The notes under the pieces were generated by a model. That model made no database searches. It saw only the letters and a program-made list of their open reading frames with translations, and had not been told where the DNA came from. Of a stretch of DNA of 38,660 bases, positions 1 through 7,587 are shown piece by piece. Positions within the stretch are counted from its first letter, which is position 1. Each line of letters begins with the position of its first letter. The stretch is taken from the NCBI RefSeq assembly GCF_043951865.1, contig NZ_JBINJF010000034.1:1-38660 (forward strand), given 5' to 3'. The stretch is from JAMQKA01 sp043951865. GTDB taxonomy: Bacteria; Bacteroidota; Rhodothermia; Balneolales; Balneolaceae. The translations under genes and the position numbers were made by a program.

Positions 1-71
1 GTGCTGTGCTAATGTCACTCAGTACCGTAATCGTGGCTATTAATGCCCGGTTCCTTAAAATCGAACGCTAA
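1..71 (+). CDS. C-terminal end of a heavy-metal (probably copper) P-type ATPase, partial
   Basis: The third frame is open from the window edge to a TAA at 69-71 and encodes 22 residues, containing MSLSTVIVAINARFLKI. This is the typical last transmembrane helix of copper-type P1B ATPases, where MSLSTVxVAINAxxL precedes a short basic tail. Everything upstream, including the metal-binding and catalytic domains, lies outside the window, so substrate and subgroup cannot be read. The PII-like gene starts 13 bases downstream, so the two are probably co-transcribed. This tail also argues against the longer PII reading frame that would begin at 43, because that start lies inside the ATPase. Identification rests on a short but characteristic sequence. 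Confidence 0.75.
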   Translation, partial: AVLMSLSTVIVAINARFLKIER

Positions 72-84
72 AAATGAGGTTATT

Positions 85-426
85 ATGAAACTTGTCAAAG
101 CGTATATCCGGCCCATGTTACTGGAAGATGTTTACACAGCACTCCGTAAAGAAGGGCATTGCTGCATGACTGTTTTTGAAGGTGAAGGCACAGGTCGTTT
201 CAGCGACCCCAATGATCAGCATGGGTCCCTAAACTTCCCGGCCATGCATACGCATGTGGCAAAGATTGAAATTGCAGTGGCATCAAAAGATGTAGCCACA
301 GTTATCGACATTATTAAGAAGCATGGAAAAACGGGTCACAAAGGAGACGGTATACTCTTTGTCTGCCCTATAGAAAGAGTAACAAGAATTCGTGACGGTA
401 AAGAGGGTGCAACAGTTCTTAATTAA
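85..426 (+). CDS. PII-like signalling protein linked to a metal pump
   Basis: The 113-residue product has the PII fold signature: an N-terminal MKLVKAYIRP strand, a helix-loop region, and the B-loop/C-terminal block TGHKGDGILFVCPIERVTRI (about 83-102), which in the family forms the nucleotide pocket between subunits. The T-loop (about 36-56) lacks the tyrosine used for uridylylation in enteric GlnB, and a Cys-Cys pair sits at 26-27. The start at 85 has a GAGGT ribosome site seven bases upstream. A PII subgroup encoded next to heavy-metal efflux genes has been described, and this one follows a metal ATPase tail. Its likely role is to tune a metal pump with nucleotide or metal status rather than to regulate nitrogen; that role is inferred. 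A second copy lies at 36336. Confidence 0.85.
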   Translation: MKLVKAYIRPMLLEDVYTALRKEGHCCMTVFEGEGTGRFSDPNDQHGSLNFPAMHTHVAKIEIAVASKDVATVIDIIKKHGKTGHKGDGILFVCPIERVTRIRDGKEGATVLN

Positions 427-437
427 CTCTTGCCCAC

Positions 438-473
438 TTTAAGGTTGCTTTAAGGGAGGTTGTTGTATGTTAC
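438..473 (+). promoter_or_regulatory. Tandem TTTAAGG box and promoter 1
   Basis: TTTAAGG occurs at 438-444 and again at 449-455, an 11-base period. TATGTTAC follows at 466-473, resembling the Bacteroidota TAnnTTTG element, with a 10-base gap. The box sits where a -33 element would be, as expected for an OmpR-family activator site. It lies between the PII-like gene and the DUF302 gene and would drive the 519-2159 unit. It is one of six such boxes in the window. Confidence 0.8.
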
Positions 474-518
474 AGTAGAACATCAAAACCTATTGAATCT
501 TAAAAGACCAAAAACACT

Positions 519-905
519 ATGGAATATTTAACATCACAGAAAGTCGATCTCTCCTATGATCAGGCCATAGAAAAAGTAACCGACCTACTCAAAGAAGAGG
601 GCTTTGGCGTGCTAACAGAAATCGATGTCAAAGACACGTTGAAAAAGAAGCTGGATGTGGATTTCAAAAAGTACAAAATCCTGGGAGCCTGTAATCCAAA
701 TTTTGCTCACAAAGCACTGCAGGCAGAAGACAAGATTGGCGTGATGCTGCCCTGTAACGTCATTGTAGAGGAAAATGAAGATGGCACGGTAGAAGTTTCG
801 ACCGTAAACCCGGTGGCTTCAATGCAGGCTGTATCTAATGACCGGCTTCAGCCTATTGCTGACGAGGTCCGAACGAGATTAGAAAAGGTAATAAGCAACT
901 TATAA
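519..905 (+). CDS. DUF302 domain protein
   Basis: The 128-residue soluble protein matches DUF302: an N-terminal strand, a helix with YDQAIEKVTDLLKEEGFGVL (about 18-37), then a DVKDTLKKKL/YKILGACNP block and a conserved hydrophobic stretch around GVMLPCNVIV. There is no signal peptide or membrane segment, so it is probably cytoplasmic. DUF302 proteins are small alpha/beta proteins of unknown biochemical function that recur in metal and oxidative stress gene clusters. It is the first gene after promoter box 1, whose putative -7 element ends about 45 bases before the start. Cysteines in GACNP and LPCN may bind metal or react with thiols, but this is not established. Confidence 0.8.
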   Translation: MEYLTSQKVDLSYDQAIEKVTDLLKEEGFGVLTEIDVKDTLKKKLDVDFKKYKILGACNPNFAHKALQAEDKIGVMLPCNVIVEENEDGTVEVSTVNPVASMQAVSNDRLQPIADEVRTRLEKVISNL

Positions 906-949
906 CAAAAAATTAAACTGAAATTTAATCCAAATAAAAGGTGACTACT

Positions 950-1435
950 ATGAAACGCTTAACAATGATTCTATTCTTCATGCTACTCTTTACAACTATG
1001 GGTATGGCCCAGCAGAAGCAGGGAGACATGACACAAAAAAGGCAACAGATGATGGAGATGATGCAAGACTCCACCATGCGTGCCATGATGATACAGCATA
1101 TGTCACAGAATCCCCAGATGCGGCAACAAATGATGCAGCAGATGATGGGTTCGATGAACATGGACAGTACCATGATGATGGGCAATATGCAGAAGATGAT
1201 GAATAATCCTCAGATGAAGGAGCGCATGCAAAAGCATATGGAGATGATGCAGTCCATGATGCAGGATGGAGAAATGGACCATTCTAAAATGATGGAGATG
1301 ATGGGTGACTCTTCCATGATGAAAATGCAGATGATGTGTATGCAGATGATGCAGGGTAACATGATGAATGGCCAGGGAATGATGAACAAAAATGATGGCA
1401 TGAAAGGTAACAGCCACGGGCAACATCACAACTAA
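950..1435 (+). CDS. Secreted methionine-rich protein, probable copper-binding
   Basis: The 161-residue protein has a hydrophobic signal peptide (about 1-19) ending in MAQQ, followed by a mature region dominated by Met with Gln, Lys, Asp and His, including many MMQ/MMG/MQMM runs and a C-terminal HGQHHN. Clustered Met and His thioether/imidazole ligands are typical of periplasmic Cu(I)/Ag(I) buffering proteins. There is no recognisable folded domain. The ATG at 950 is preferred over a GTG at 941 because AAAGGTG just upstream forms the ribosome site and overlaps that GTG. The gene lies between DUF302 and a SHOCT gene that begins 2 bases after its stop. It may substitute for the Met-rich N-terminal arm that the CopB protein at 24852 lacks. 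Confidence 0.75.
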   Translation: MKRLTMILFFMLLFTTMGMAQQKQGDMTQKRQQMMEMMQDSTMRAMMIQHMSQNPQMRQQMMQQMMGSMNMDSTMMMGNMQKMMNNPQMKERMQKHMEMMQSMMQDGEMDHSKMMEMMGDSSMMKMQMMCMQMMQGNMMNGQGMMNKNDGMKGNSHGQHHN

Positions 1436-1437
1436 TC

Positions 1438-1653
1438 ATGGACTGGCTAAACGCTCTAAATACCCATTGGGCCCCGGTACTGTGGCTACTTCTTGCCGGG
1501 GTCTTTCTTATGATCTGGTATCTTGCTCTGCGCGGCAAGCACCGGCTTGAAATCAGAAATGCAACCGTCGAAGTTCACCGGAGACGATTTCAAACCGGTG
1601 AAATATCAAAAGAAGAGTTCAACAGGCTCAAAAGCTCACTTACCAACAACTAA
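1438..1653 (+). CDS. Small single-pass membrane protein with SHOCT domain (1)
   Basis: The 71-residue protein has one transmembrane helix (about 12-31) and a C-terminal SHOCT motif, RRRFQTGEISKEEFNRLKSS. SHOCT is a short helical module found at protein ends and thought to mediate oligomerisation or interactions; no catalytic role is known. It starts two bases after the Met-rich gene stop, so translation is probably coupled. Two other proteins of the same size and design occur at 7588 and 25671, each in a different transcription unit of this island. Confidence 0.8.
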   Translation: MDWLNALNTHWAPVLWLLLAGVFLMIWYLALRGKHRLEIRNATVEVHRRRFQTGEISKEEFNRLKSSLTNN

Positions 1654-1668
1654 CCATATCACATAAAA

Positions 1669-1857
1669 ATGAGCAAGCATACTCTTTGGATGATTATTGG
1701 ATGCGGTGTTCCACTTCTGCTTCTTTTTTTCGCCCCAATGCTGGGGCTGAGCAGTAACATAACCATCTTTTTATTTGTCGTAGCGATGTTTGCCTGCCAC
1801 ATCCTGATGATTGGTCACCACCGAAAAGGATCCAAACATCAAGATCATCAACATTAA
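1669..1857 (+). CDS. DUF2933-type small membrane protein
   Basis: The 62-residue protein has two transmembrane helices (about 6-26 and 30-48) and a His-rich tail (HHRKGSKHQDHQH). This two-helix plus His tail layout matches DUF2933, small proteins common in copper/silver and mercury resistance clusters. The His tail could bind metal at the membrane surface, but no activity is known for the family. It follows the SHOCT gene by 15 bases and precedes the DUF5676-like gene by 14 bases. Confidence 0.75.
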   Translation: MSKHTLWMIIGCGVPLLLLFFAPMLGLSSNITIFLFVVAMFACHILMIGHHRKGSKHQDHQH

Positions 1858-1871
1858 ATTCGGAGATCACT

Positions 1872-2159
1872 ATGAAAACGCTAAACATCAAAAAGATGGG
1901 ATTGGCGGTTGGCGCTACCGGCGCTGTTCTATATATCGGCTGTATTATCCTGATGGTTTCGGTGGGAAGAGAGGGGGCTATTTTCTTCTTTAACAGTCTA
2001 TTGCATGGACTGGATGTAGAACCCATAATTCGCATGAGTGTCCCGCCATTGGATGCACTGTTTGGCATCATACAAACATTTATTCTCGGTTGGCTGGTCG
2101 GTGCATTAATAGCGGCAATATATAATGTTGGCATAGAAAAGAAAGATCAGCCGGAGTAG
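1872..2159 (+). CDS. DUF5676-like two-helix membrane protein
   Basis: The 95-residue protein has two hydrophobic helices (about 9-30 and 63-85) separated by a loop, and a short charged C-terminus. The opening MKTLNIKKMGLAVGATGAVL resembles the DUF5676 family start, whose function is unknown. A GGAG ribosome site lies six bases before the ATG. It ends the 519-2159 group of small genes behind box 1. The 183 bases that follow contain no gene and only a single unpaired TTTAAGG at 2227-2233. Confidence 0.55.
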   Translation: MKTLNIKKMGLAVGATGAVLYIGCIILMVSVGREGAIFFFNSLLHGLDVEPIIRMSVPPLDALFGIIQTFILGWLVGALIAAIYNVGIEKKDQPE

Positions 2160-2342
2160 ACTGAAAAGCAGATTAATACATTAAAATCGCTGAATAAATT
2201 GGCCTCCGATGCTCAAGCATATTCAATTTAAGGTTAAAATTGGTGATCAAGAGCGATTTCTTACATCATTTGTTTGATGCGTAAGTAAGGTGAATTCAGA
2301 ATATTAATGCAGAAATCAACCATCACCTTATGGAGTGCAGCT

Positions 2343-3098
2343 ATGAAAGAGCATAACAAAACTACGGTATATGACTGGCCAACACGAATATTCCACTGGC
2401 TTTTTGCTTTACTTTTTGTAGTGGCTTATGTGATCGCAGAAACAGTAAGCGATGAGAGTTCCTTATTTTCCCTTCATATAATGACGGGACTTACAATTGG
2501 TTTTATATTGATTCTAAGAATTATTTGGGGATTTGTCGGGACCACCTATGCCCGTTTTTCATCCTTTAAATTAAACCCGGTAGAATTACTACAATACCTG
2601 AAAGATGCGGTTGTCACCAAGACCAAAAATTACCTCGGACACAACCCGGCCTCCAGCTATGCCGCTGTTGTGATGTTTGTCTGTGCTGCGGGATTGGCTA
2701 TCACCGGAGTGATGATGACGGGTGGCGGTGGAAGCGACTTTTATGAAGAGACCCACGAACTGTTAGCCAATATATTTCTTATTGCAGTTATCGCACATGT
2801 GGGCGGTATTATTTTCCATCATGTAAAGCACCGGGATTCGCTGTGGTCAAGCATGCTTGATGGCAAAAAGAAAGCCCTACCAGAAAAAATGGGCATCACC
2901 AATAGCAAACGATGGGCTGGAATACTATTTTTAATCCTTACATTTACCTGGACAGGTTACCTGTACTCAACCTATGACAGCACGAATCAAACAATCAATT
3001 TATTCGGACAAGAGCTGACCATCGGTGAGGCGGAGCATGAGGAACATGAGTCTGCTTATGAGGGAGAATCCCATGAAGAAGAGAATGATGACGATTAA
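2343..3098 (+). CDS. Membrane di-haem cytochrome b (Ni/Fe-hydrogenase b-type / b561-like)
   Basis: The 251-residue protein begins VYDWPTRIFHWLFALLF, the classic start of the b-type cytochrome family that carries electrons between quinone and a periplasmic partner. Four helices carry probable haem-ligand histidines: H18, H45, H138 and H152. An additional C-terminal helix (about 191-209) is followed by an acidic/His tail (EHEEHES...EEENDDD). The ATG at 2343 is chosen because GGAG lies seven bases upstream and family similarity begins there; a 36-base longer reading from 2307 has no such support. It precedes the LuxR-type gene by 11 bases. The partner could be one of the c-type cytochromes in this window, which is inference. 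Confidence 0.8.
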   Translation: MKEHNKTTVYDWPTRIFHWLFALLFVVAYVIAETVSDESSLFSLHIMTGLTIGFILILRIIWGFVGTTYARFSSFKLNPVELLQYLKDAVVTKTKNYLGHNPASSYAAVVMFVCAAGLAITGVMMTGGGGSDFYEETHELLANIFLIAVIAHVGGIIFHHVKHRDSLWSSMLDGKKKALPEKMGITNSKRWAGILFLILTFTWTGYLYSTYDSTNQTINLFGQELTIGEAEHEEHESAYEGESHEEENDDD

Positions 3099-3109
3099 GC
3101 GATAATAAC

Positions 3110-3640
3110 ATGAAGAACAATGAACGATGGATTATTGCTACTATCCTTTTTGTAATAGCAGTACTGGCATCCATAGATATCTATAATGACTATTTTGAAG
3201 GAGTGGCACTGTGGCATATTTCGATTGAAGCTATCGTAGGACTTGTTGCGCTGGCAGGAGTTTTTTATTTGGTTCGAGGGCGATTCAGGTTGCAGCACTC
3301 GTTGGCCAGAGAGCAACAGTTTTCGAAGGATCTGCAAGCCGAGGCTGAAAAATGGAAACAGGTGTCCAAAAAATATGTGAAGGGACTGAGCGTCGAAATA
3401 GAAAATCAGCTGGATCGCTGGGGCTTGACGGAGGCTGAAAAGGAAGTCTCTTTTCTGTTGTTGAAAGGATTAAGCAACAAAGAAATTGCCGAGGTCAGAG
3501 GGACCAGCACCCAAACCGTGCGAAGCCAAACGAATGCCATCTATTCCAAGTCAGGACTTTCGGGACGTTCGGAACTCTCTGCTTTCTTTCTTGAAGATTT
3601 ACTGCCTCCTCAAAAACAGGAAACAAGGTTAGAAGGTTAA
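3110..3640 (+). CDS. Membrane-anchored LuxR-type HTH regulator
   Basis: The 176-residue protein has two N-terminal transmembrane helices (about 8-24 and 38-56), a predicted coiled-coil linker (about 60-105), and a LuxR/GerE-type helix-turn-helix with GLTEAEKEVSFLLLKGLSNK followed by STQTVRSQTNAIYSK (about 110-158). It has no receiver domain, so any signal must come through the membrane or linker part. Similar two-helix LuxR proteins are common in proteobacterial and Bacteroidota genomes and are poorly characterised. It is encoded between the cytochrome b and a Crp/Fnr-type regulator and may sense membrane or redox state. Confidence 0.8.
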   Translation: MKNNERWIIATILFVIAVLASIDIYNDYFEGVALWHISIEAIVGLVALAGVFYLVRGRFRLQHSLAREQQFSKDLQAEAEKWKQVSKKYVKGLSVEIENQLDRWGLTEAEKEVSFLLLKGLSNKEIAEVRGTSTQTVRSQTNAIYSKSGLSGRSELSAFFLEDLLPPQKQETRLEG

Positions 3641-3660
3641 ATTTGTAACAGCGTCAAACT

Positions 3661-4410
3661 ATGTCTGACAAAAGAGAAACTCCACTCACTAGTCCGTCCT
3701 TAGAGGGACATCACTGCACCGTTGACCTGCGCTTGGCGAAGCTAGGGATGGTTCCGTTTTTTCAAGATTTATCTGAAGAACAGCTCCGCGAAGTAAATAA
3801 AAAATTTACGGCTAAGCACTATTCCAAAGGAGAATCGATTTACCGTCAGGGCGATTCCGCGACCATGCTTCGTGTGGTTGTAGCGGGAAATGTAAAGTTA
3901 GTCTCTCACACTCTGGAGGGAGAAGGTGTACTGTTGGATATGCTGCAGCCGGGCGATTTTTTCGGAAATCCCATGGCCGGCAGCAAGGATATCTATGATG
4001 AAACAGCAGAAAATCAAACATCAGCTTGTATCCTTTCGATCAGGATTAGTGATTTTAAAGAAGTCATGAACCGGTATCCCTCGGTTGCTATGTCGGTTTT
4101 AGATATCATGGCTGACCGCCTTAATGAATCGAGGCAAAGGATACAGCATCTGACCACTTTGCCGGTAAAAAAGAGGTTGGCTCATATCCTTGTAACACTG
4201 GGCAATAAGTTTGGTGAAAAGCACAGTCGAGGATTGCTTATACAGCTCCCGCTTTCACGCAAAGATCTGGCTGACATGGCCGGTACATCTGCGGAAACCA
4301 CCAGCCGGATTATGAGTCAATTCCAAGAGGATGATCTCATTACTTCCGGTCGCCAGTGGGTTGCGATCAATGACAAGCCGAAACTGCTGCGTATTTCGGC
4401 TGAAGATTGA
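3661..4410 (+). CDS. Crp/Fnr-family transcription regulator
   Basis: The 249-residue protein has an N-terminal cyclic-nucleotide-binding-like beta roll (about 30-145, with YRQGDSATMLRVVVAGNVKL and LQPGDFFG) and a C-terminal winged helix (about 165-240). The recognition helix reads TSAETTSRIMSQF and contains E-x-x-S-R, the FNR-type arrangement that reads TTGAT half-sites. FNR's N-terminal Fe-S cysteine cluster is absent (a single Cys near residue 19), so it is not an oxygen sensor of the FNR type. The effector is unknown. A perfect TTGATTGAATCAA palindrome lies downstream at 4534-4546, in front of the DUF6448 gene, and is a possible target. Confidence 0.88.
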   Translation: MSDKRETPLTSPSLEGHHCTVDLRLAKLGMVPFFQDLSEEQLREVNKKFTAKHYSKGESIYRQGDSATMLRVVVAGNVKLVSHTLEGEGVLLDMLQPGDFFGNPMAGSKDIYDETAENQTSACILSIRISDFKEVMNRYPSVAMSVLDIMADRLNESRQRIQHLTTLPVKKRLAHILVTLGNKFGEKHSRGLLIQLPLSRKDLADMAGTSAETTSRIMSQFQEDDLITSGRQWVAINDKPKLLRISAED

Positions 4411-4533
4411 TCTCCCCCTACGCATTTATTGCTTCCGTAAGCTGCCTTTCATTTAATCCCTTCCCTTTCTACAAAATTTATTTGCACTAACTTGATCCAG
4501 CTCATTTTAGTGCTGTTGCCCACCTGTTACCTT

Positions 4534-4546
4534 TTGATTGAATCAA
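4534..4546. promoter_or_regulatory. TTGATTGAATCAA palindrome, candidate Crp/Fnr-type operator
   Basis: Two TTGAT/ATCAA half-sites are separated by 3 bases (canonical FNR sites have 4). The site lies 30 bases before the DUF6448 start and about 125 bases after the Crp/Fnr gene, whose recognition helix has the TTGAT-reading E-x-x-S-R pattern. The nonstandard spacing makes this tentative. Confidence 0.3.
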
Positions 4547-4575
4547 CAAGACAAACCACGCAAAAGGTACTCATT

Positions 4576-5178
4576 ATGAAATACTTGCAATCACATATAA
4601 AAACCACATTAGCATCAATTTTCACCTTAGTATTTATGCTTGGCTTTGCCTCAACCAGTCAAGCCCATTGCGATCGGGTGAACGGTCCCGTGGCGACGGA
4701 TGCCCGAAAGGCGCTTGAAACCAGCGATATCTCCTATGCACTTATCTGGGTAACAGATCAACAAGCCGAGGAGCTCAAATCCACATTTGAGCAGAGCCTA
4801 AAAGTTTATACCAAGGGGGATGAATCCCAAGAGATTGCCGAACGCTATTTTATAAGTGAGACGGTAAGACTACACCGCGAGGCCGAAGGCATGCCCTTTA
4901 CCGGCCTAAAACCCGCCCAGCCAGGCTCACAAGATATCCAGATAGCTGAACAAGCACTTGCCTCAGGCGAACTGGCCCCTGTCACCGAGATGCTGGCAAA
5001 CGAAATCCAGAAGAAAACCTTGGAACTTTACAACAAAGCTATGGAAGCCAAAAGCGAAAAGGATAACAGCGTGGAAGCCGGCCGCGAGTGGGTGGACGCT
5101 TACGTAAAATATATCGTGTATGTCCACAAACTATATCAAAAAATTCAAGCCGGACCGGCTCATGGCGTCGGAGAGTAA
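4576..5178 (+). CDS. Secreted DUF6448 family protein
   Basis: The 200-residue protein has a signal peptide (about 1-30) ending TSQA, then HCDRVNGPVATDARKALE. The conserved HCDxxxGPV start, the YFISETVRLHREAEGMPFTG block (about 95-114) and GLKPA match DUF6448, secreted helical proteins of unknown function. Cleavage after Ala30 would leave His at the mature N-terminus followed by Cys. The ATG at 4576 has AAAGG upstream and starts exactly at the signal peptide, whereas the longer frame from 4492 adds an implausible second hydrophobic leader. It lies between the Crp/Fnr gene and the HMA chaperone. A role in periplasmic metal binding is plausible but inferred. Confidence 0.75.
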   Translation: MKYLQSHIKTTLASIFTLVFMLGFASTSQAHCDRVNGPVATDARKALETSDISYALIWVTDQQAEELKSTFEQSLKVYTKGDESQEIAERYFISETVRLHREAEGMPFTGLKPAQPGSQDIQIAEQALASGELAPVTEMLANEIQKKTLELYNKAMEAKSEKDNSVEAGREWVDAYVKYIVYVHKLYQKIQAGPAHGVGE

Positions 5179-5199
5179 AACATATTGCCAGAGGCCTGT

Positions 5200-5216
5200 C
5201 AGGTTTAGAAAACCTG
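5200..5216. other. Perfect 7-bp hairpin upstream of the HMA gene
   Basis: CAGGTTT (5200-5206), AGA loop, AAACCTG (5210-5216). No T-run follows, so it is not a standard terminator. It lies between the DUF6448 and HMA genes and could act in mRNA processing or as a weak operator. Confidence 0.35.
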
Positions 5217-5269
5217 GAAAGATCTCACAATAGGCAAACAAATCTTAAAACCTAATAGAGATAATTATT

Positions 5270-5488
5270 ATGACAACGACAATATTGCGAAGCGATGAGC
5301 TAAGCTGCCCCTCATGCGTAGATAACATTGAATCCAATTTGAATAACACGGAGGGTGTATCCTCAGCCAAGGTTCATTTCAATACCGGACGCATCGAGGT
5401 AGAACATGATCCTGAAACTGTTTCCGATGAGGAGCTCATTAAAGTCATCGCACAGTCAGGATACGAAGCGAGAGTCTCTCAGTTTTAA
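5270..5488 (+). CDS. Heavy-metal-associated (HMA) domain chaperone
   Basis: The 72-residue protein is a single ferredoxin-like HMA domain with the metal site SCPSCV (Cys13 and Cys16) and the usual beta-alpha-beta-beta-alpha-beta length. Such domains carry soft metals such as Cu(I), Zn(II) or Cd(II) and dock onto P1B ATPases. The ATPase gene starts 12 bases downstream and lacks an N-terminal HMA domain of its own, so this looks like the detached metal-binding domain acting in trans. An AraC-like regulator fragment at 37775 has a related CPRC domain. Confidence 0.88.
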   Translation: MTTTILRSDELSCPSCVDNIESNLNNTEGVSSAKVHFNTGRIEVEHDPETVSDEELIKVIAQSGYEARVSQF

Positions 5489-5500
5489 AACCCTAAGATT

Positions 5501-7450
5501 ATGAATTCACTGCAAACGCTATTGCGGAATCCAACAACACGGAAGAAAGCACTACTAATCGTCAGCGGCCTGCTCATTATTGCCGGTTGGGCCGTTAATT
5601 TCTTTTGGACCTCGGCTTGGTCGTTTAACGCTTTTATGCTGTTGGCAACACTGACGGCTGGATTTGAGATCGGCCGGCGGGCCTGGCAGGGGTTGCGGAA
5701 CCTACATACTAACATTGAGCTGCTGGTAACCATTGCCGCAACAGGTGGCCTTGCCATTGGGGTGTACTGGGAAGCGGCGGCCGTGACATTCCTGTTTCTG
5801 CTCGGAGGGTGGCTGGAAGCAAGGACAATGAGCAAAACCCGAGATACCCTGAAAGAGCTCATCAATATGGCACCGGAAACAGCGATCGTCGTAGAAGATG
5901 GTGAGCGAAGAGAAATTCCGGCCCGACAAGTGAAACAAGGGATGCAGGTGCTGGTTAAGCCCGGATCAAAAATTCCGGTAGACGGTATGGTGGAATCCGG
6001 TACTACCTCGATAAATGAAAGTGCGATTACCGGAGAACCGATCCCGGCTGAAAAGCAGACCGGATTGGAAGTTTATGCGGGGACAATCAATAAAAACGGC
6101 CGTATTTACGTGCGTGCGACCAAATCAGGGGCCGACACCACGCTGGCCAAGATTATACGACGCGTAGAGGAAGCCCAGGAAGAAAAGGCTCCAACGCAGC
6201 GTTTCATCGAACGATTTGCAAGCTGGTACACACCCGGCATTGTGGGGCTTGGTATCGCATCCTACCTATTTACCTGGAACCTGGAGCTTGCACTGACATT
6301 GTTAGTGATCGGATGCCCGGGAGCACTTGTGATATCGACCCCGATTTCCGTCATAACGGGTATAGGAAATGCCGCCAAAAAAGGAATTCTTATCAAAGGA
6401 GGCGAATACCTGGAAAATGCGGGTAAAGTTACTGGTATAGCCTTAGATAAAACCGGTACATTAACAACAGGTAAACCGACTGTTAGCGAGATGATTCACT
6501 TTTCAAAAGAAGCCGCTTTAGCTGGTGTTGACCAAAAGGAGGAATTTCAGGAAGTACATACGGTTTCTTTGTCTGGTCAAAACAGTGAGTCACTCCCATC
6601 AGAAGGGGAAGAACTTCTCTATTGGGCTGCGGTAGCCGAATCAGCCTCTGAACATCCGTTGGCGGAGGCTATTTTGGCCGATGGACAATCAAACCGTATC
6701 CCGGAGCCCGACCAGTTTGAATCATATACAGGGCAAGGAATTGAAGCAGTATTGGGTGACGATTATATCTATGTAGGGAAAGCCGATTTTCTGAAGGAAA
6801 GGGGAATATCCATTAGTGCAGTCATTAATAAAGAGATTCAGAATCTGACCAATAAAGGACGCACGGTTGTGTTGGTAGCACGTAACAACGAACTGCTTGG
6901 AGCTATCGGGATAGCCGACCAAATGCGCCCGGAAGCCCCTAAGATGATATCAAGACTCCGTGAAAATGGCATTGAACGCATCGCGATGCTTACCGGTGAT
7001 GCCCGGGCCACGGCTGAAGTTATTGCCGAAGAAACAGGGATCACAGAGGTGCATGCGGGCATTCTACCGGAAGACAAAAATGATATCATTCTTGAAATGC
7101 AACAGCAAGGGTACCAAGTAGCAATGATCGGTGACGGAATCAACGATGCCCCTGCATTGGCAATCGCTGATATTGGCATTGCCATGGGAGCAGCCGGCAC
7201 CGATGTGGCGATAGAAACGGCTGATATAGCGCTGATGTCAGACAAGCTGATGAATGTTCCGGAGTCCCTGAGGATATCAAAAATGACCTTACGTAATATA
7301 CATCAAAATGTAGCCATTGCCTTGGTAACGGTAGCGGCATTACTTGCCGGTGTATTTGCGGGATCGGTACATATGGCGGCTGGAATGCTCGTTCATGAGT
7401 TTTCGGTTATGGCGGTAATATTAAACGGTATGCGATTACGTTGGATTTAA
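5501..7450 (+). CDS. Heavy-metal P1B-type ATPase with CPG transport motif
   Basis: The 649-residue pump has eight predicted membrane helices, the actuator TGE (in TGEPIPAEK), the phosphorylation site DKTGT with Asp316, the SEHPLAEAI HP locus, and GDGINDAPALAIADIGIAMG near the C-terminus. The helix-6 metal motif reads GCPGALVISTP (Cys272-Pro-Gly274), where copper and zinc pumps usually have CPC. The last helix carries VHEFSVMAVILNGMRL instead of the Asp motif of Zn/Cd/Pb pumps. Substrate therefore cannot be assigned; a divalent soft metal is as likely as copper. There is no N-terminal HMA domain; the upstream 72-residue HMA protein probably serves it. It ends before promoter box 2. Confidence 0.9.
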   Translation: MNSLQTLLRNPTTRKKALLIVSGLLIIAGWAVNFFWTSAWSFNAFMLLATLTAGFEIGRRAWQGLRNLHTNIELLVTIAATGGLAIGVYWEAAAVTFLFLLGGWLEARTMSKTRDTLKELINMAPETAIVVEDGERREIPARQVKQGMQVLVKPGSKIPVDGMVESGTTSINESAITGEPIPAEKQTGLEVYAGTINKNGRIYVRATKSGADTTLAKIIRRVEEAQEEKAPTQRFIERFASWYTPGIVGLGIASYLFTWNLELALTLLVIGCPGALVISTPISVITGIGNAAKKGILIKGGEYLENAGKVTGIALDKTGTLTTGKPTVSEMIHFSKEAALAGVDQKEEFQEVHTVSLSGQNSESLPSEGEELLYWAAVAESASEHPLAEAILADGQSNRIPEPDQFESYTGQGIEAVLGDDYIYVGKADFLKERGISISAVINKEIQNLTNKGRTVVLVARNNELLGAIGIADQMRPEAPKMISRLRENGIERIAMLTGDARATAEVIAEETGITEVHAGILPEDKNDIILEMQQQGYQVAMIGDGINDAPALAIADIGIAMGAAGTDVAIETADIALMSDKLMNVPESLRISKMTLRNIHQNVAIALVTVAALLAGVFAGSVHMAAGMLVHEFSVMAVILNGMRLRWI

Positions 7451-7492
7451 TTATAGTAGTTAATAACCCCTATTTTAAAACTCCTCTCCTAA

Positions 7493-7528
7493 TTTAAGCT
7501 TGTTTTAAGGCGTCTGTTCCTATCTTGC
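7493..7528 (+). promoter_or_regulatory. Tandem TTTAAG box and promoter 2
   Basis: TTTAAGC at 7493-7499 and TTTAAGG at 7504-7510 have an 11-base period; TATCTTGC follows at 7521-7528 after exactly 10 bases. It lies about 60 bases before the second SHOCT gene and would drive the same-strand run up to 14143, in which no terminator is visible. Confidence 0.82.
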
Positions 7529-7587
7529 TATTAGTTTAAATACAGTTCTGGCTGTATTTACCAACCGTTAATTAAAACATCAGGATT

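Noticed and set aside
1103..1429. His-rich open frame on the minus strand over the Met-rich gene
   Set aside because: ATG/CAT-rich DNA of a Met-rich gene always gives a His-rich complement; no ribosome site or signal peptide supports it.
2227..2233. Single TTTAAGG upstream of the cytochrome b gene
   Set aside because: No second half-site 11 bases away on either side and no well-placed TAnnTT, so not counted as a seventh box.
4484..4513. GCACTAA/TTAGTGC inverted repeat after the Crp/Fnr gene
   Set aside because: Arms are 7 bases with a 16-base loop and no T-run; too weak to call a terminator or operator.
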